A DNA stretch of 17,699 nucleotides from assembly GCA_035651595.1 (NCBI GenBank), contig DASRFJ010000225.1:1-17699 (forward strand). Reading direction: 5' to 3'. Position 1 is the stretch's first letter. Each line of letters begins with the position of its first letter. Below, piece by piece: positions 1 to 5,937 of this stretch. The notes under the pieces were generated by a model. That model had not been told where the DNA came from. It did no database searches and saw only the letters and a program-made list of their open reading frames with translations. Source of the stretch: JAFARZ01 sp035651595. GTDB taxonomy: Bacteria > Actinomycetota > Actinomycetes > Streptosporangiales > Streptosporangiaceae. Made by a program: the position numbers and the translations under genes.

Positions 1-206
1 TTACCTTCCGGGTCCCGCATCACCGTGTACGTTCCGCGCACATCCGCAGTGCGCCGCAGCACCGTCCCGCCCGCCGCTTCCAGCCGCGCGACATGCGCGG
101 CCACCAGCGCCGCCCGCTCCGACCCGGCCACCGCCGGCTCCACCCGGCGCCCAAAGGGGAGCGTGGCCCCCGAGCCCCCCTCTAAGGAGCGTCGGGGGCC
201 ACGCAT
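1..206 (-). pseudogene. VOC (glyoxalase-like) protein, C-terminal part, likely 5'-truncated; runs off the left edge
   Basis: The minus-strand frame from ATG 206-204 stays open to the window edge (about 68 codons). Its second half, HVARLEAAGG, TVLRRTADV and then YTVMRDPEG, matches the last strand and helix region of VOC/glyoxalase-fold proteins, where DPEGN-E-F normally follows. The N-terminal half of a VOC domain, with its first metal or substrate strand, is absent. The first roughly 17 codons are hairpin repeat sequence (161-204) and read as low-complexity R/G/P. I infer that the repeat replaced or interrupted the original 5' end, leaving a remnant. It could instead be a short real gene with a non-canonical N-terminus, or the fragment could start at an internal GTG. 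The VOC assignment rests on motif memory only, and function and substrate are unknown. Confidence 0.5.
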
Positions 207-255
207 CCTCCGGCCAGTCCGAGCGCGAGGGGGTACGTGGCCCCCGAACCCCCCT
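161..255. repeat. Three copies of a 20-bp GC-rich repeat, two forming a 13-bp perfect hairpin
   Basis: The unit CGTGGCCCCCGARCCCCCCT occurs at 162-181 and, with 19 of 20 bases matching, at 236-255. An inverted partial copy lies at 192-204. Arms 161-173 and 192-204 are a perfect 13-bp inverted repeat with an 18-nt loop. The middle arm can also pair with 236-247, so the two stems exclude each other. The block sits between the VOC remnant and the SRPBCC promoter. Confidence 0.75.
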
Positions 256-280
256 TCCGAAAGCCCTTTCCAGAACCGCG

Positions 281-309
281 TTGACTGTTGTCGCGACTAC
301 ATGTATGTT
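281..309 (+). promoter_or_regulatory. Promoter of the SRPBCC-marR operon
   Basis: TTGACT at 281-286 is a near-consensus -35 box. Exactly 17 bp later, TATGTT at 304-309 is a plausible -10 box. Transcription would start near 316, giving a short leader with a strong ribosome site (GAGGGAGAAGGA, 332-343) before ATG 346. The two operator palindromes overlap the spacer and the start point. Confidence 0.7.
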
Positions 310-323
310 GTTGTCACGACAAC
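287..323. promoter_or_regulatory. Twin MarR-type operator sites
   Basis: GTTGTCGCGACTAC (287-300) and GTTGTCACGACAAC (310-323) are two copies of the palindrome GTTGTC-NN-GACAAC, the first with one mismatched position. Their centres are 23 bp apart, roughly two helical turns. The first fills the -35/-10 spacer and the second covers the likely start point. TTGTC-type inverted repeats are common MarR operators, and a MarR gene lies in the same operon, so autorepression is the natural inference. Confidence 0.7.
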
Positions 324-345
324 AGATACGTGAGGGAGAAGGACA

Positions 346-771
346 ATGATGTACTCGTTCACCGAGGAAGCCTCGATCAGCGGCGACATCAACGCGGTCT
401 GGGCGACCGCCACCGACGTGCCCGCTTGGCCGTCCTGGGACCCGCACGAGGAGAAGGCGCGGATCGACGGCGAATTCGCGGCAGGGACAAAGGGGTGGTC
501 GAAGCCAGCCGGCGCGCCGGCCGGGGTGTTCACGATCACCGAGGTCGAGCCCGGCCGGATGTGGGCGAGCCGCGCGGGAATCCCGTTCGGCCACCTGCGT
601 GGCGAGAACCGGTACGAGCCCGCCGGCGATGGCACGATCAAGGTGAGCAAGCGAGTCGAGGTGCACGGTCCGTTCGGCACGCTGTTCCACCTGATCTGGG
701 AGAAGAGGATGCGCGCCGACATGCACAAGACGTTCGCCGCCCTGGAAGCGGAGGCCCGCCGTCGTGGCTGA
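346..771 (+). CDS. SRPBCC (START-like/polyketide cyclase) family protein
   Basis: This 141-residue protein has the size and pattern of a single-domain SRPBCC fold: an N-terminal strand (YSFTEEASISGD), the helix with the common VWATATDVPAWPSWDP signature (about residues 18-33), a middle sheet, and a long C-terminal helix (about 112-141) that would close a hydrophobic cavity. Such proteins bind or transform small hydrophobic ligands, and the ligand cannot be read from sequence. The ATG at 346 is preceded by a strong purine-rich ribosome site at 332-343; a second ATG at 349 is also possible. Its stop overlaps the start of the marR gene by 8 nt, so the two are probably translationally coupled. 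It is likely induced when the MarR protein releases the two upstream operators. It may deal with the compound MarR senses (inference). Confidence 0.85.
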   Translation: MMYSFTEEASISGDINAVWATATDVPAWPSWDPHEEKARIDGEFAAGTKGWSKPAGAPAGVFTITEVEPGRMWASRAGIPFGHLRGENRYEPAGDGTIKVSKRVEVHGPFGTLFHLIWEKRMRADMHKTFAALEAEARRRG

Positions 772-1282
772 GCCACGCGGTCCGCTGATGAGCCCGGGCT
801 TCTGGCTGCATCACGCGGCTCTCGCCTGGAAGCAGCTATTCGAACGCAGGCTGCGGGCGCTCGGCCTGACGTCGACCCAGTTCATGTTGCTGTCCTCGGT
901 GGGCTGGCTGACCGCGACGACCGGCCAGCCCCCGACGCAGCAGGAAGCGGCCGACTACGCCGGCGCCGACCGCATGATGACATCCAAGGTCCTGCAGACG
1001 CTGGCGGAGCGGGGCCTGGTCACCAGGGAACCCGACCCGGCCGATGCCCGCGTCAAGCGCCTGCGTCCCACGGACGAGGGTCGCGACCTCGTCCGCCAGG
1101 GGATCCGCATAGCGGTCGACCTCGATGAGGAGCTTTTCGCCGCCGACGCGGAGGGCCTGCGCGCCGCCCTCCAGCGCATCGCCCAGACCGCCCGCGACCC
1201 TACTACGTTCGACGCCAATCCCGCCATTACTGGACGGTCCGAAATTACTGCGGACACTTACCCTCCCGGATTGGGGGGGTAA
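764..1282 (+). CDS. MarR family transcriptional regulator
   Basis: 172 residues with the MarR winged-helix layout: dimerisation helix (ALAWKQLFERRLRALGLTS), helix-turn-helix around residues 50-80 (QEAADYAGADRMMTSKVLQTL), and the wing ERGLVTREPDPADARVKRLRPTDEG, followed by C-terminal dimerisation helices. GTG 764 is preferred because GGAGG at 750-754 lies 9 nt upstream and the start overlaps the SRPBCC stop; ATG 788 is the alternative. The protein probably binds the GTTGTC palindromes at 287-323 and controls its own operon. The last 14 residues, from S159, are encoded by the 59-bp palindromic repeat, which also supplies the TAA stop. The natural C-terminus may therefore have been replaced. The DNA-binding and dimer regions appear intact. 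Confidence 0.9.
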   Translation: MAEPRGPLMSPGFWLHHAALAWKQLFERRLRALGLTSTQFMLLSSVGWLTATTGQPPTQQEAADYAGADRMMTSKVLQTLAERGLVTREPDPADARVKRLRPTDEGRDLVRQGIRIAVDLDEELFAADAEGLRAALQRIAQTARDPTTFDANPAITGRSEITADTYPPGLGG

Positions 1283-1298
1283 CTGTCCGCAATAATCT
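1240..1298 (+). repeat. 59-bp palindromic repeat, copy 1 (marR 3' end)
   Basis: The element matches the reverse complement of 9884-9942 at 57 of 59 positions, and the match ends sharply at both borders. Each copy is an imperfect palindrome: ATTACTGCGGACACTTACC and GGTAACTGTCCGCAATAAT are near-complementary arms around a C-rich/G-rich centre. This copy encodes the last 14 codons and the stop of the MarR gene. It resembles a REP- or MITE-like mobile palindrome. It might also terminate transcription here, but it has no U-tract. Confidence 0.85.
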
Positions 1299-1731
1299 AG
1301 CCCGCCCGGCGCCTGCCCGACATATGGGCATATGGGCCCCGGAGACGCCGGGTACGCCGCCGCCAGCGCGTCAAGCGCCGCCGGCCATGGCGCCGGCGAT
1401 GCGGAAGGGTCTCCTCGCGGGGCACGACGAACGGCAGCGCCGGAAATTATCGCTCAGCGGTTTGCCTGCTCGTCGTCCACATCCCCCAACGGGCGATCCA
1501 CAGTCCGCAATGCCACTCCGCTCAGGCTTGCGGCTCCGCCCGATCCACAGCCGCGCACCGTCAGAACCCCCGCCGTCCACAGGCTGATGCCGCTTGTGCA
1601 CATGGCGATCCACAAGCTGCCGGAGGTAGCGTGCTTTTTCCTGGGCAGTGCGGATGAAACGGATCGCATAGGGCAGGGGCTCAGGGAGTGCCTCAGGCGG
1701 GCGCAATGCCTTTACGGGCAGGGTGGGGTTA
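1299..1731. other. Intergenic stretch with no recognisable gene
   Basis: About 430 bp without a frame I can assign. It holds an 8-bp tandem duplication CATATGGG (1321-1336), a GC palindromic patch near 1378-1400, and five TCCACA hexamers on the plus strand at 1476, 1497, 1544, 1576 and 1609. A minus-strand open frame (1371-1760) has a protein-like stretch but mixed third positions and no family I know. The GC content looks lower than in the flanking genes, so this may be decayed sequence. Confidence 0.5.
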
Positions 1732-2172
1732 GTGGCCGTGGAACTAGTGGAACGGCGCAAGGTGGTCGTAGACGTCTACCTGCTTCTCGCTAAGGACGGC
1801 AGGGTGCTGCTGACTCAGCGGGACGGTACTGGCTACGGCGATGGCGCCTACGAGCCTCCGTCAGGGCAACTCGCCGACCGGGAGACGATCGTGGAGACCG
1901 CGATCCGGATCGGCGACAGGAACGGAGTCACCATCGAACCTGAGAACGTCACGCTCGCGCACGTCATGCACGATGTGTCGGGCAACGGCCGGATCGCGTT
2001 CTTCCTCGCCGTCGCGGGCTGGGCGGGTGAACCCGCGGCGGCTCAGTGGTTCCCGTTCGGCGACCTCCCGACGAACATGCTGGACCGCGCCCGGGTGGCG
2101 CTCCGGCACTACGACGCGGGCCTGCGGTTCTCCACGTATCCAGCCTTCGGTCCGGCGCACCTGGCCTCATAA
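1732..2172 (+). CDS. Nudix-fold protein with a degraded Nudix box
   Basis: The overall pattern is that of actinobacterial Nudix hydrolases: VVVDVYLLLAKDGRVLLTQRDGTGYGDGAYEPPSGQL, then a helix, then AHVMHDVSGNGRIAFFLAV, and a late W-F-P acceptor region. The canonical box is G-x5-E-x7-R-E-U-x-E-E-x-G-U. Here G and the first E are kept (GQLADRE), but the catalytic REUxEExGU segment reads RIGDRNGV, one residue short and lacking all three conserved glutamates that bind the metal. A normal pyrophosphohydrolase activity is therefore doubtful, and the protein may be a binding or regulatory derivative. Start choice is uncertain: AGGGTGGGG at 1719-1727 supports GTG 1732 or GTG 1738, and GTG 1723 is also in frame. 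It converges on the flotillin gene with a hairpin between them. Confidence 0.8.
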   Translation: MAVELVERRKVVVDVYLLLAKDGRVLLTQRDGTGYGDGAYEPPSGQLADRETIVETAIRIGDRNGVTIEPENVTLAHVMHDVSGNGRIAFFLAVAGWAGEPAAAQWFPFGDLPTNMLDRARVALRHYDAGLRFSTYPAFGPAHLAS

Positions 2173-2202
2173 CCGCCCCACGCCCCAGGTGCGCCGGACC
2201 GA
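2147..2202. terminator. Bidirectional hairpin terminator between Nudix and flotillin genes
   Basis: Arms 2147-2164 and 2185-2202 are perfectly complementary over 18 bp (first arm TCGGTCCGGCGCACCTGG) with a 20-nt loop. The left arm lies in the last codons of the Nudix gene and the right arm ends just before the flotillin stop at 2205. The symmetry suits termination from both sides, though no U-tract follows on either strand. Confidence 0.7.
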
Positions 2203-2204
2203 TC

Positions 2205-3548
2205 CTAAGCTCGCCGGCCGTTCACCAGCTCGCCGTCCGCGGTGGCCGCGGCCGCGGCGGCCGCGGCGGGCGCCACGGCCGACGACTTCTTCAGCGTTTC
2301 CAGGATCGTCAGACCCTGGCCGATCAGCCCGGCCATCAGCTCGTTGACCCCCTCGGTCCCGTTCAGGATCGTCACGTTCGAGTCGGCCAGCCCGCGCGCC
2401 GCGGCCTCGACCAGCGACGGCAGGATCTCGATCAGCCGGTTGGCGGCGATCAGCTCCTGGTTGCCCTCGCGCAGCGACGCGGCCTTGGCCCGGTTCGCGT
2501 CCGCGAGCCCTTCCGCCGACACGCGCTCCGCGGCGGCCGAAGCCTCCGCCCGGACCCGCACCGCCTCCGCCTCGGCGGTGGCCAGCGTGGTGTTCCGGTA
2601 GGCCTCGGAGTCTGCCACCAGCCGCGCCTGGTCCCGGTCGGCCTCGGCGATCGACCGTTTCCGGAATGCCTCGGCCTCGGTGGTGAACCGGGCCTGGTCG
2701 CGTTCGGCCTCGGCCAGCGTGCGCTTGCGGTACGCCTCGGCGTCGGCCGGCCGCCGCACATCGGCCTCGAGCCGCTGCGCCGCGAGTTCTGCCTGCCGCA
2801 CCGCGAGCTGCGTCTGCTGCGTGATGACCTCCTGGGAGGCTCGCGCCTCCGCCAGCGGCCCGGCCTGCCCCGCGCGCGCCTTGGCCTCGGAGCTTTCCGC
2901 CTCGAATCCGGCGCGCTTGATCGCCAGGTCGCGCTCGTACTGCGCCTTCATCGCGTATGCCTCGAGCTCGCGTTCGGTGGCCTCCTGGTCGGCCCGCGCC
3001 TTGGCGATCCTGGCCTGCGAGGCCTGCGCCGCCGCGTGCGGCGCGGCGATGTTGTTGATGTACCCGGTGGCGTCCTCGATTTCCTGGATCTGGAGCGCGT
3101 CCACGACGATGCCGAGTTTCTCCATCTCCCCGTGGCTGCCGTCCTTGACCTCCTGCGCGACCCGGTCGCGTTCCTTGATGATCTCCTCGACGGTGAGACC
3201 GCCCACGATCGACCGAAGGTGGCCAGCGAATATCCGCCCGACCAGTTCCTCCATCCGGTCCTGCTCGGACAGGAACCGCCGGGCCGCGTTGGCGATCGAC
3301 ACCTGGTCGTCGCCGACCTTGAATGCCGCCACCGCGCGGACGTTCAGCCTGATGCCCTGATTGGTGATGCACTCCTCTTCGATGACCGCCTCGCGCAGCG
3401 CGAGCGACAGCATCCGGGCCTTCTGCTTGACCGGCAGGACGAAGCTGCCGTGCCCGGTGACGATACGGAATTGCGCATCGCTCTTGCGCCGCTTCGAGCC
3501 CGAGATCAGCAGCGCCTCGTTAGGTGCCGGTACATGCCAGAAAAGCAT
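2205..3548 (-). CDS. Flotillin-like SPFH/band-7 domain protein
   Basis: 447 residues. An N-terminal SPFH domain (about residues 5-190) includes PNEALLISG, GHGSFVLPV, the EEEC-TNQGIRLNV region and SIVGGLTVEEIIKERDR. A long alanine- and glutamate-rich coiled coil (about 190-370) follows, then a C-terminal segment like that of flotillins (LIEILPSLVEAAARGLADSNVTILNG) with a polyalanine tail. Flotillins form membrane-associated oligomers that organise membrane microdomains. This one starts directly at the SPFH domain with MLFWHVPAPNEA and has no N-terminal transmembrane helix, so membrane attachment must be peripheral or through a partner. Three 22-residue repeats of the type AEAYRKRTLAEAERDQARFT lie at about residues 268-333. 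GAGGGGAG seven nt before ATG 3548 fixes the start. The NfeD-like gene immediately upstream is the usual flotillin partner. Confidence 0.9.
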   Translation of the reverse strand: MLFWHVPAPNEALLISGSKRRKSDAQFRIVTGHGSFVLPVKQKARMLSLALREAVIEEECITNQGIRLNVRAVAAFKVGDDQVSIANAARRFLSEQDRMEELVGRIFAGHLRSIVGGLTVEEIIKERDRVAQEVKDGSHGEMEKLGIVVDALQIQEIEDATGYINNIAAPHAAAQASQARIAKARADQEATERELEAYAMKAQYERDLAIKRAGFEAESSEAKARAGQAGPLAEARASQEVITQQTQLAVRQAELAAQRLEADVRRPADAEAYRKRTLAEAERDQARFTTEAEAFRKRSIAEADRDQARLVADSEAYRNTTLATAEAEAVRVRAEASAAAERVSAEGLADANRAKAASLREGNQELIAANRLIEILPSLVEAAARGLADSNVTILNGTEGVNELMAGLIGQGLTILETLKKSSAVAPAAAAAAAATADGELVNGRRA

Positions 3549-3784
3549 GACGAAACTCCCCTCATGGTTAAGAAGACAGGAGTCACGAATACCGACCGCG
3601 CCGAAATGCTCTCGACGACAACTACGCGGGTATGCCGTCGGATCGGCTCGTCGGACCAGGCCGCGAATGCCTCACTGCCGCCGCGCACGGGCAGCAGCAC
3701 CTCCCCGGGTCCGTCCGCCGGGATGGAAACAGTGACCCGCCCGACCTTGCCGAGAATGCTCTCGGTTTCCCCGTGTGCGGACAC
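3506..3784 (-). CDS. Small soluble NfeD-like (OB-fold) protein
   Basis: This 92-residue frame reads ILGKVGRVTVSIPADGPGEVLL, then ARSV-type pattern residues AFAAWSDEPIRRHTRVVVVESISARSVFVTPV. That is the pattern of the C-terminal OB-fold domain of NfeD proteins (G-G-A-T-L-P-G-V-V, then A-S-D-I-G-V-V-G-L-V). NfeD proteins are encoded next to flotillins and are thought to act with them in membrane organisation. No membrane segment or serine-protease domain is present, so this is a minimal soluble form. The start is GTG 3784. The frame ends at TGA 3506, overlapping the flotillin gene by 43 nt, and the C-terminal roughly 20 residues look unconserved. Translational coupling with the flotillin gene is likely. 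The family call rests on pattern and gene neighbourhood. Confidence 0.7.
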   Translation of the reverse strand: MSAHGETESILGKVGRVTVSIPADGPGEVLLPVRGGSEAFAAWSDEPIRRHTRVVVVESISARSVFVTPVFLTMRGVSSCFSGMYRHLTRRC

Positions 3785-3848
3785 GTCCCACCGGCTTTCT
3801 CATGATTCGTGCCAAATCCTGGTATACACCTGTGCGCGCAAGCTCGGA

Positions 3849-3854
3849 TACGCT
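3849..3854 (+). promoter_or_regulatory. Candidate -10 box of a leaderless dapF-like transcript
   Basis: TACGCT at 3849-3854 ends 9 nt before ATG 3864, and no ribosome site lies upstream of that ATG. In actinobacteria this layout (TANNNT 7-9 nt before ATG) is typical of leaderless mRNAs. The -35 region is not clear. It lies in the 79-bp gap divergent to the NfeD-like gene. Confidence 0.4.
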
Positions 3855-3863
3855 AGGCCCCTG

Positions 3864-4781
3864 ATGACCGAGATCCTCAAGGCACACGGCTCGAAGAACG
3901 ATATCTTCATCGCGCAGCTCACCCCGGCGGACTTCCGGACGGACGCTGACCTGCGCGAATTCGTCCGTGCCCTGTGCGACAGGTCCGGCCCGCTGGGCGG
4001 CGACGGCATCTATTTCTACGATCCCGCGCCCGCACAACCGCGAGCCTGGTTCGTCAACCCGGACGGCTCCAGCGCCGAGTTCTGCGGAAATGGCATGCGC
4101 TGCCTCGGTCGTGTGATCCTCGACACACGCGGTGTAGCCGAAGCCGTCATCCAGTCCGGCAGCACAAGCTACACGGTCGGCCGCGGCCCGGTCACCCCCG
4201 AAGGCGTCCGGCAGATCCGCCTCGAGCACCCCCGCGTCGACTTCCAGGCCACGCACACGACGGTCCCCGACCTCGACCAGGCGGTCAGCTTCACCGCGCT
4301 GACCGTGCCCAACCCGCACCTGATCACGCTGGTCGACAAGTACGTCGAGGCCGACCTGGTCGCGATGGGGGAGATCCTCGCCCGCCGCCATGGCCCCAAC
4401 CTGTCGTACCTGCACCCCATCGACCAGGACGACATATTCGTGCGCACCTTCGAGCGCGGCGCCGGCCTGACCCCGTCCTGCGGCTCCGGCATGGTCGCCG
4501 CCCGCGCCGCCTACTCCAGGCTCGGCCGCGCCCCGCAAGACCTGCCGGTCACCATCCACAACGCGGGCGGCGCCGCCACCGTGTCACTGCGCGACTGGCG
4601 CCCCGTCCTCCAGGGCAACGCCACCTACGTCTACCGCGCCGAGGTCAGCCCCGCGGCCCCACTCCCGCCGTCGGTCGAGGTTGCCGCATTCGCTGAGGAA
4701 GCCGCCGCCTACTCAGCCTTCGATGTTCAGAACGAGCGGTGGCTCGACACCCACCACATCGACACTCCCTCAGCACGCTAA
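3864..4781 (+). CDS. Diaminopimelate epimerase homologue (DapF-like)
   Basis: 305 residues. DapF interconverts LL- and meso-diaminopimelate for lysine and peptidoglycan synthesis, using two cysteines as acid and base. Both are visible: C74 in NPDGSSAEFCGNGMRC and C206 in PSCGSGMVAARAAY. The N-terminal HGSKNDIF corresponds to the G-x-G-N-D-F substrate loop, and FVNPDGSSAE matches the FNxDGSxAE motif. The second motif reads CGSG where most DapF enzymes have CGTG. A C-terminal extension of about 30 residues follows the fold (from PLPPSVEV), making it longer than the usual 270-290. No lysine or cell-wall genes adjoin it, so it may be a second, specialised epimerase rather than the housekeeping enzyme. 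The long open frame upstream of ATG 3864 is antisense to the NfeD/flotillin genes and is not coding. Confidence 0.85.
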   Translation: MTEILKAHGSKNDIFIAQLTPADFRTDADLREFVRALCDRSGPLGGDGIYFYDPAPAQPRAWFVNPDGSSAEFCGNGMRCLGRVILDTRGVAEAVIQSGSTSYTVGRGPVTPEGVRQIRLEHPRVDFQATHTTVPDLDQAVSFTALTVPNPHLITLVDKYVEADLVAMGEILARRHGPNLSYLHPIDQDDIFVRTFERGAGLTPSCGSGMVAARAAYSRLGRAPQDLPVTIHNAGGAATVSLRDWRPVLQGNATYVYRAEVSPAAPLPPSVEVAAFAEEAAAYSAFDVQNERWLDTHHIDTPSAR

Positions 4782-4797
4782 AAATTTCCGGCGGGTG

Positions 4798-4821
4798 TGT
4801 CGAGTCTGGGTCTGGCCGATC
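4798..4821 (+). promoter_or_regulatory. ECF42-like promoter motif
   Basis: TGTCGA at 4798-4803 and CGATC at 4817-4821 are separated by 13 nt and lie about 60 nt before the first gene of the sigma-factor operon. From memory, ECF42 sigma factors in Streptomyces recognise a TGTCGA -35 element and a CGA/TC -10 element. The match and its position suggest autoregulation. I cannot confirm the expected spacing. Confidence 0.55.
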
Positions 4822-4881
4822 GAGGCATAGGCAGAGGGCGGATCGAGCAGACGGTCCCCCGAAGCCGAAAGGGACCTCGTC

Positions 4882-5559
4882 ATGACCACCCAGACCGCAA
4901 CCGCCCCACCGGCCGCCGCGACCTGCTCGCCGCAGGCGCGCGTCACCAAGTCGCTGCTGGGGTACGGGCCGCTGGCCGGCACCGTGTTCGTGGGCTCGAT
5001 CCTCATCCAGGGCCTGACCCGGCGCGGATTCAGCATTCCGCACGACGACGCGAGCCTGCTCGCCAACGGCCCGCTGGGCTGGATCCAGATCGTCACGTTC
5101 CTGGTGGCCGGCGCGATGACGATCGCGGCCGCGATCGGCGTGCGGCGCGCGATGACGAGCCGCTGGGCGCCGCGGCTGATCGGGCTGTACGGCGCCGGCC
5201 TGATGGCGGCCGGCGTGTTCCGCGCCGATCCGGCCGACGGGTTCGGCCCCGGCGCGCCGGCCGGCCGGGCCACGCACGTCAGCTGGCACGGGGACGGGCA
5301 CCTGCTGGCGGCGAGCATCGGGTTCGTCGCGATCATCGCTGCGTGCTTCGTCGTGGCCCGCTACCTGTCCCGCGCCGGGCACCGCGGCCTGGCGATCTAC
5401 TCCCGCGTCACCGGCATCGCGTTCCTGGCCGCCTTCGCCGGCGTCACCACCGGTTCCAGCTCGCCCGGGATCGTGCTGCCGTTCTATGGCGCGGTGACCG
5501 CCGTCTTCACCTGGCTGGCCATCGTGTCCGTGCACCTGTACCGTCGCACCACTAACTAG
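4882..5559 (+). CDS. DUF998 family membrane protein
   Basis: 225 residues with about six predicted membrane helices. Segments include LLGYGPLAGTVFVGSILIQGL, GWIQIVTFLVAGAMTIAAAIG, LIGLYGAGLMAAGVF, LLAASIGFVAIIAACFVVARYL, and two more at the C-terminus. The pattern RADPADGFGPGAP followed by HGDGH fits DUF998 proteins, which often keep such an acidic/His loop after the third helix. Function in this family is not established. It opens the operon behind the ECF42-like promoter motif and is followed 15 bp later by the YCII gene, so it is probably under the sigma factor encoded two genes downstream. The start ATG is preceded by GAAAGGGACC. Confidence 0.8.
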   Translation: MTTQTATAPPAAATCSPQARVTKSLLGYGPLAGTVFVGSILIQGLTRRGFSIPHDDASLLANGPLGWIQIVTFLVAGAMTIAAAIGVRRAMTSRWAPRLIGLYGAGLMAAGVFRADPADGFGPGAPAGRATHVSWHGDGHLLAASIGFVAIIAACFVVARYLSRAGHRGLAIYSRVTGIAFLAAFAGVTTGSSSPGIVLPFYGAVTAVFTWLAIVSVHLYRRTTN

Positions 5560-5574
5560 AAGGAGAGTAGAGCA

Positions 5575-5937
5575 ATGCGTTACCTGATGCTGCTGTCCGG
5601 TACCAATCCGGCCACCCCGCCCCCGCCCGAGCTGTTCGAGGCGATCATGAAGCTCGGCGGCGAGGCCACCGAAGCCGGCGTGCTGCTCGATACGGCGGGC
5701 CTGCTGCCCAGCGCCAGCGGCGCCAGGGTGTCGCTGGCTGGCGGCTCGATGACGGTGACCGACGGCCCGTTCACCGAGTCCAAGGAACTGATCAGCTACG
5801 CCCTGTACGAGGTCCGGTCCAAGGAAGAGGCCATCGAGTGGGGCTCCCGGTTCATGAAGCTGCACCGTGACCTGTGGCCAGGCTGGGAAGGCAAGACCGA
5901 CATCCTCCAGGTGATGGGACCGGAGAACTTTGGCTGA
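5575..5937 (+). CDS. YCII-related/DGPF domain protein
   Basis: 120 residues: MRYLMLLSG at the N-terminus, a central helix, and the diagnostic DGPFTESKELI motif near residue 62, followed by YALYEVRSKEEAIEWGSRF. This is the DGPF branch of the YCII family, a dimeric alpha-beta barrel (ferredoxin-like) fold. DGPF genes are the standard partners of ECF42-type sigma factors, and their biochemical role is not known. AAGGAGAG about 5-12 nt upstream is a strong ribosome site. The stop overlaps the TTG start of the sigma gene by 8 nt, which implies translational coupling and a fixed ratio of the two proteins. Confidence 0.9.
   Translation: MRYLMLLSGTNPATPPPPELFEAIMKLGGEATEAGVLLDTAGLLPSASGARVSLAGGSMTVTDGPFTESKELISYALYEVRSKEEAIEWGSRFMKLHRDLWPGWEGKTDILQVMGPENFG

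Noticed and set aside
1240..1298. Simple intrinsic terminator
   Set aside because: There is no U-tract, and the near-identical copy at 9884-9942 lies between divergent genes, where termination makes no sense. A dispersed repeat explains both.
1476..1614. Chromosomal origin (oriC)
   Set aside because: The TCCACA cores lack the TTG/TTA flank of true DnaA boxes, all point one way, and no dnaA, dnaN or AT-rich unwinding region is nearby.
1371..1760. Minus-strand open frame with a protein-like stretch (PLPYAIRFIRTAQEKARYL)
   Set aside because: Third-position base use is mixed, there is no ribosome site, and no family is recognised. It may be decayed coding sequence, but that cannot be shown.
2046..4781. 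Very long open frame on the plus strand running into the dapF-like gene
   Set aside because: Its first two thirds are antisense to the flotillin and NfeD-like genes and read as low-complexity Arg/Gly/Leu. Only the part from 3864 matches a protein family.
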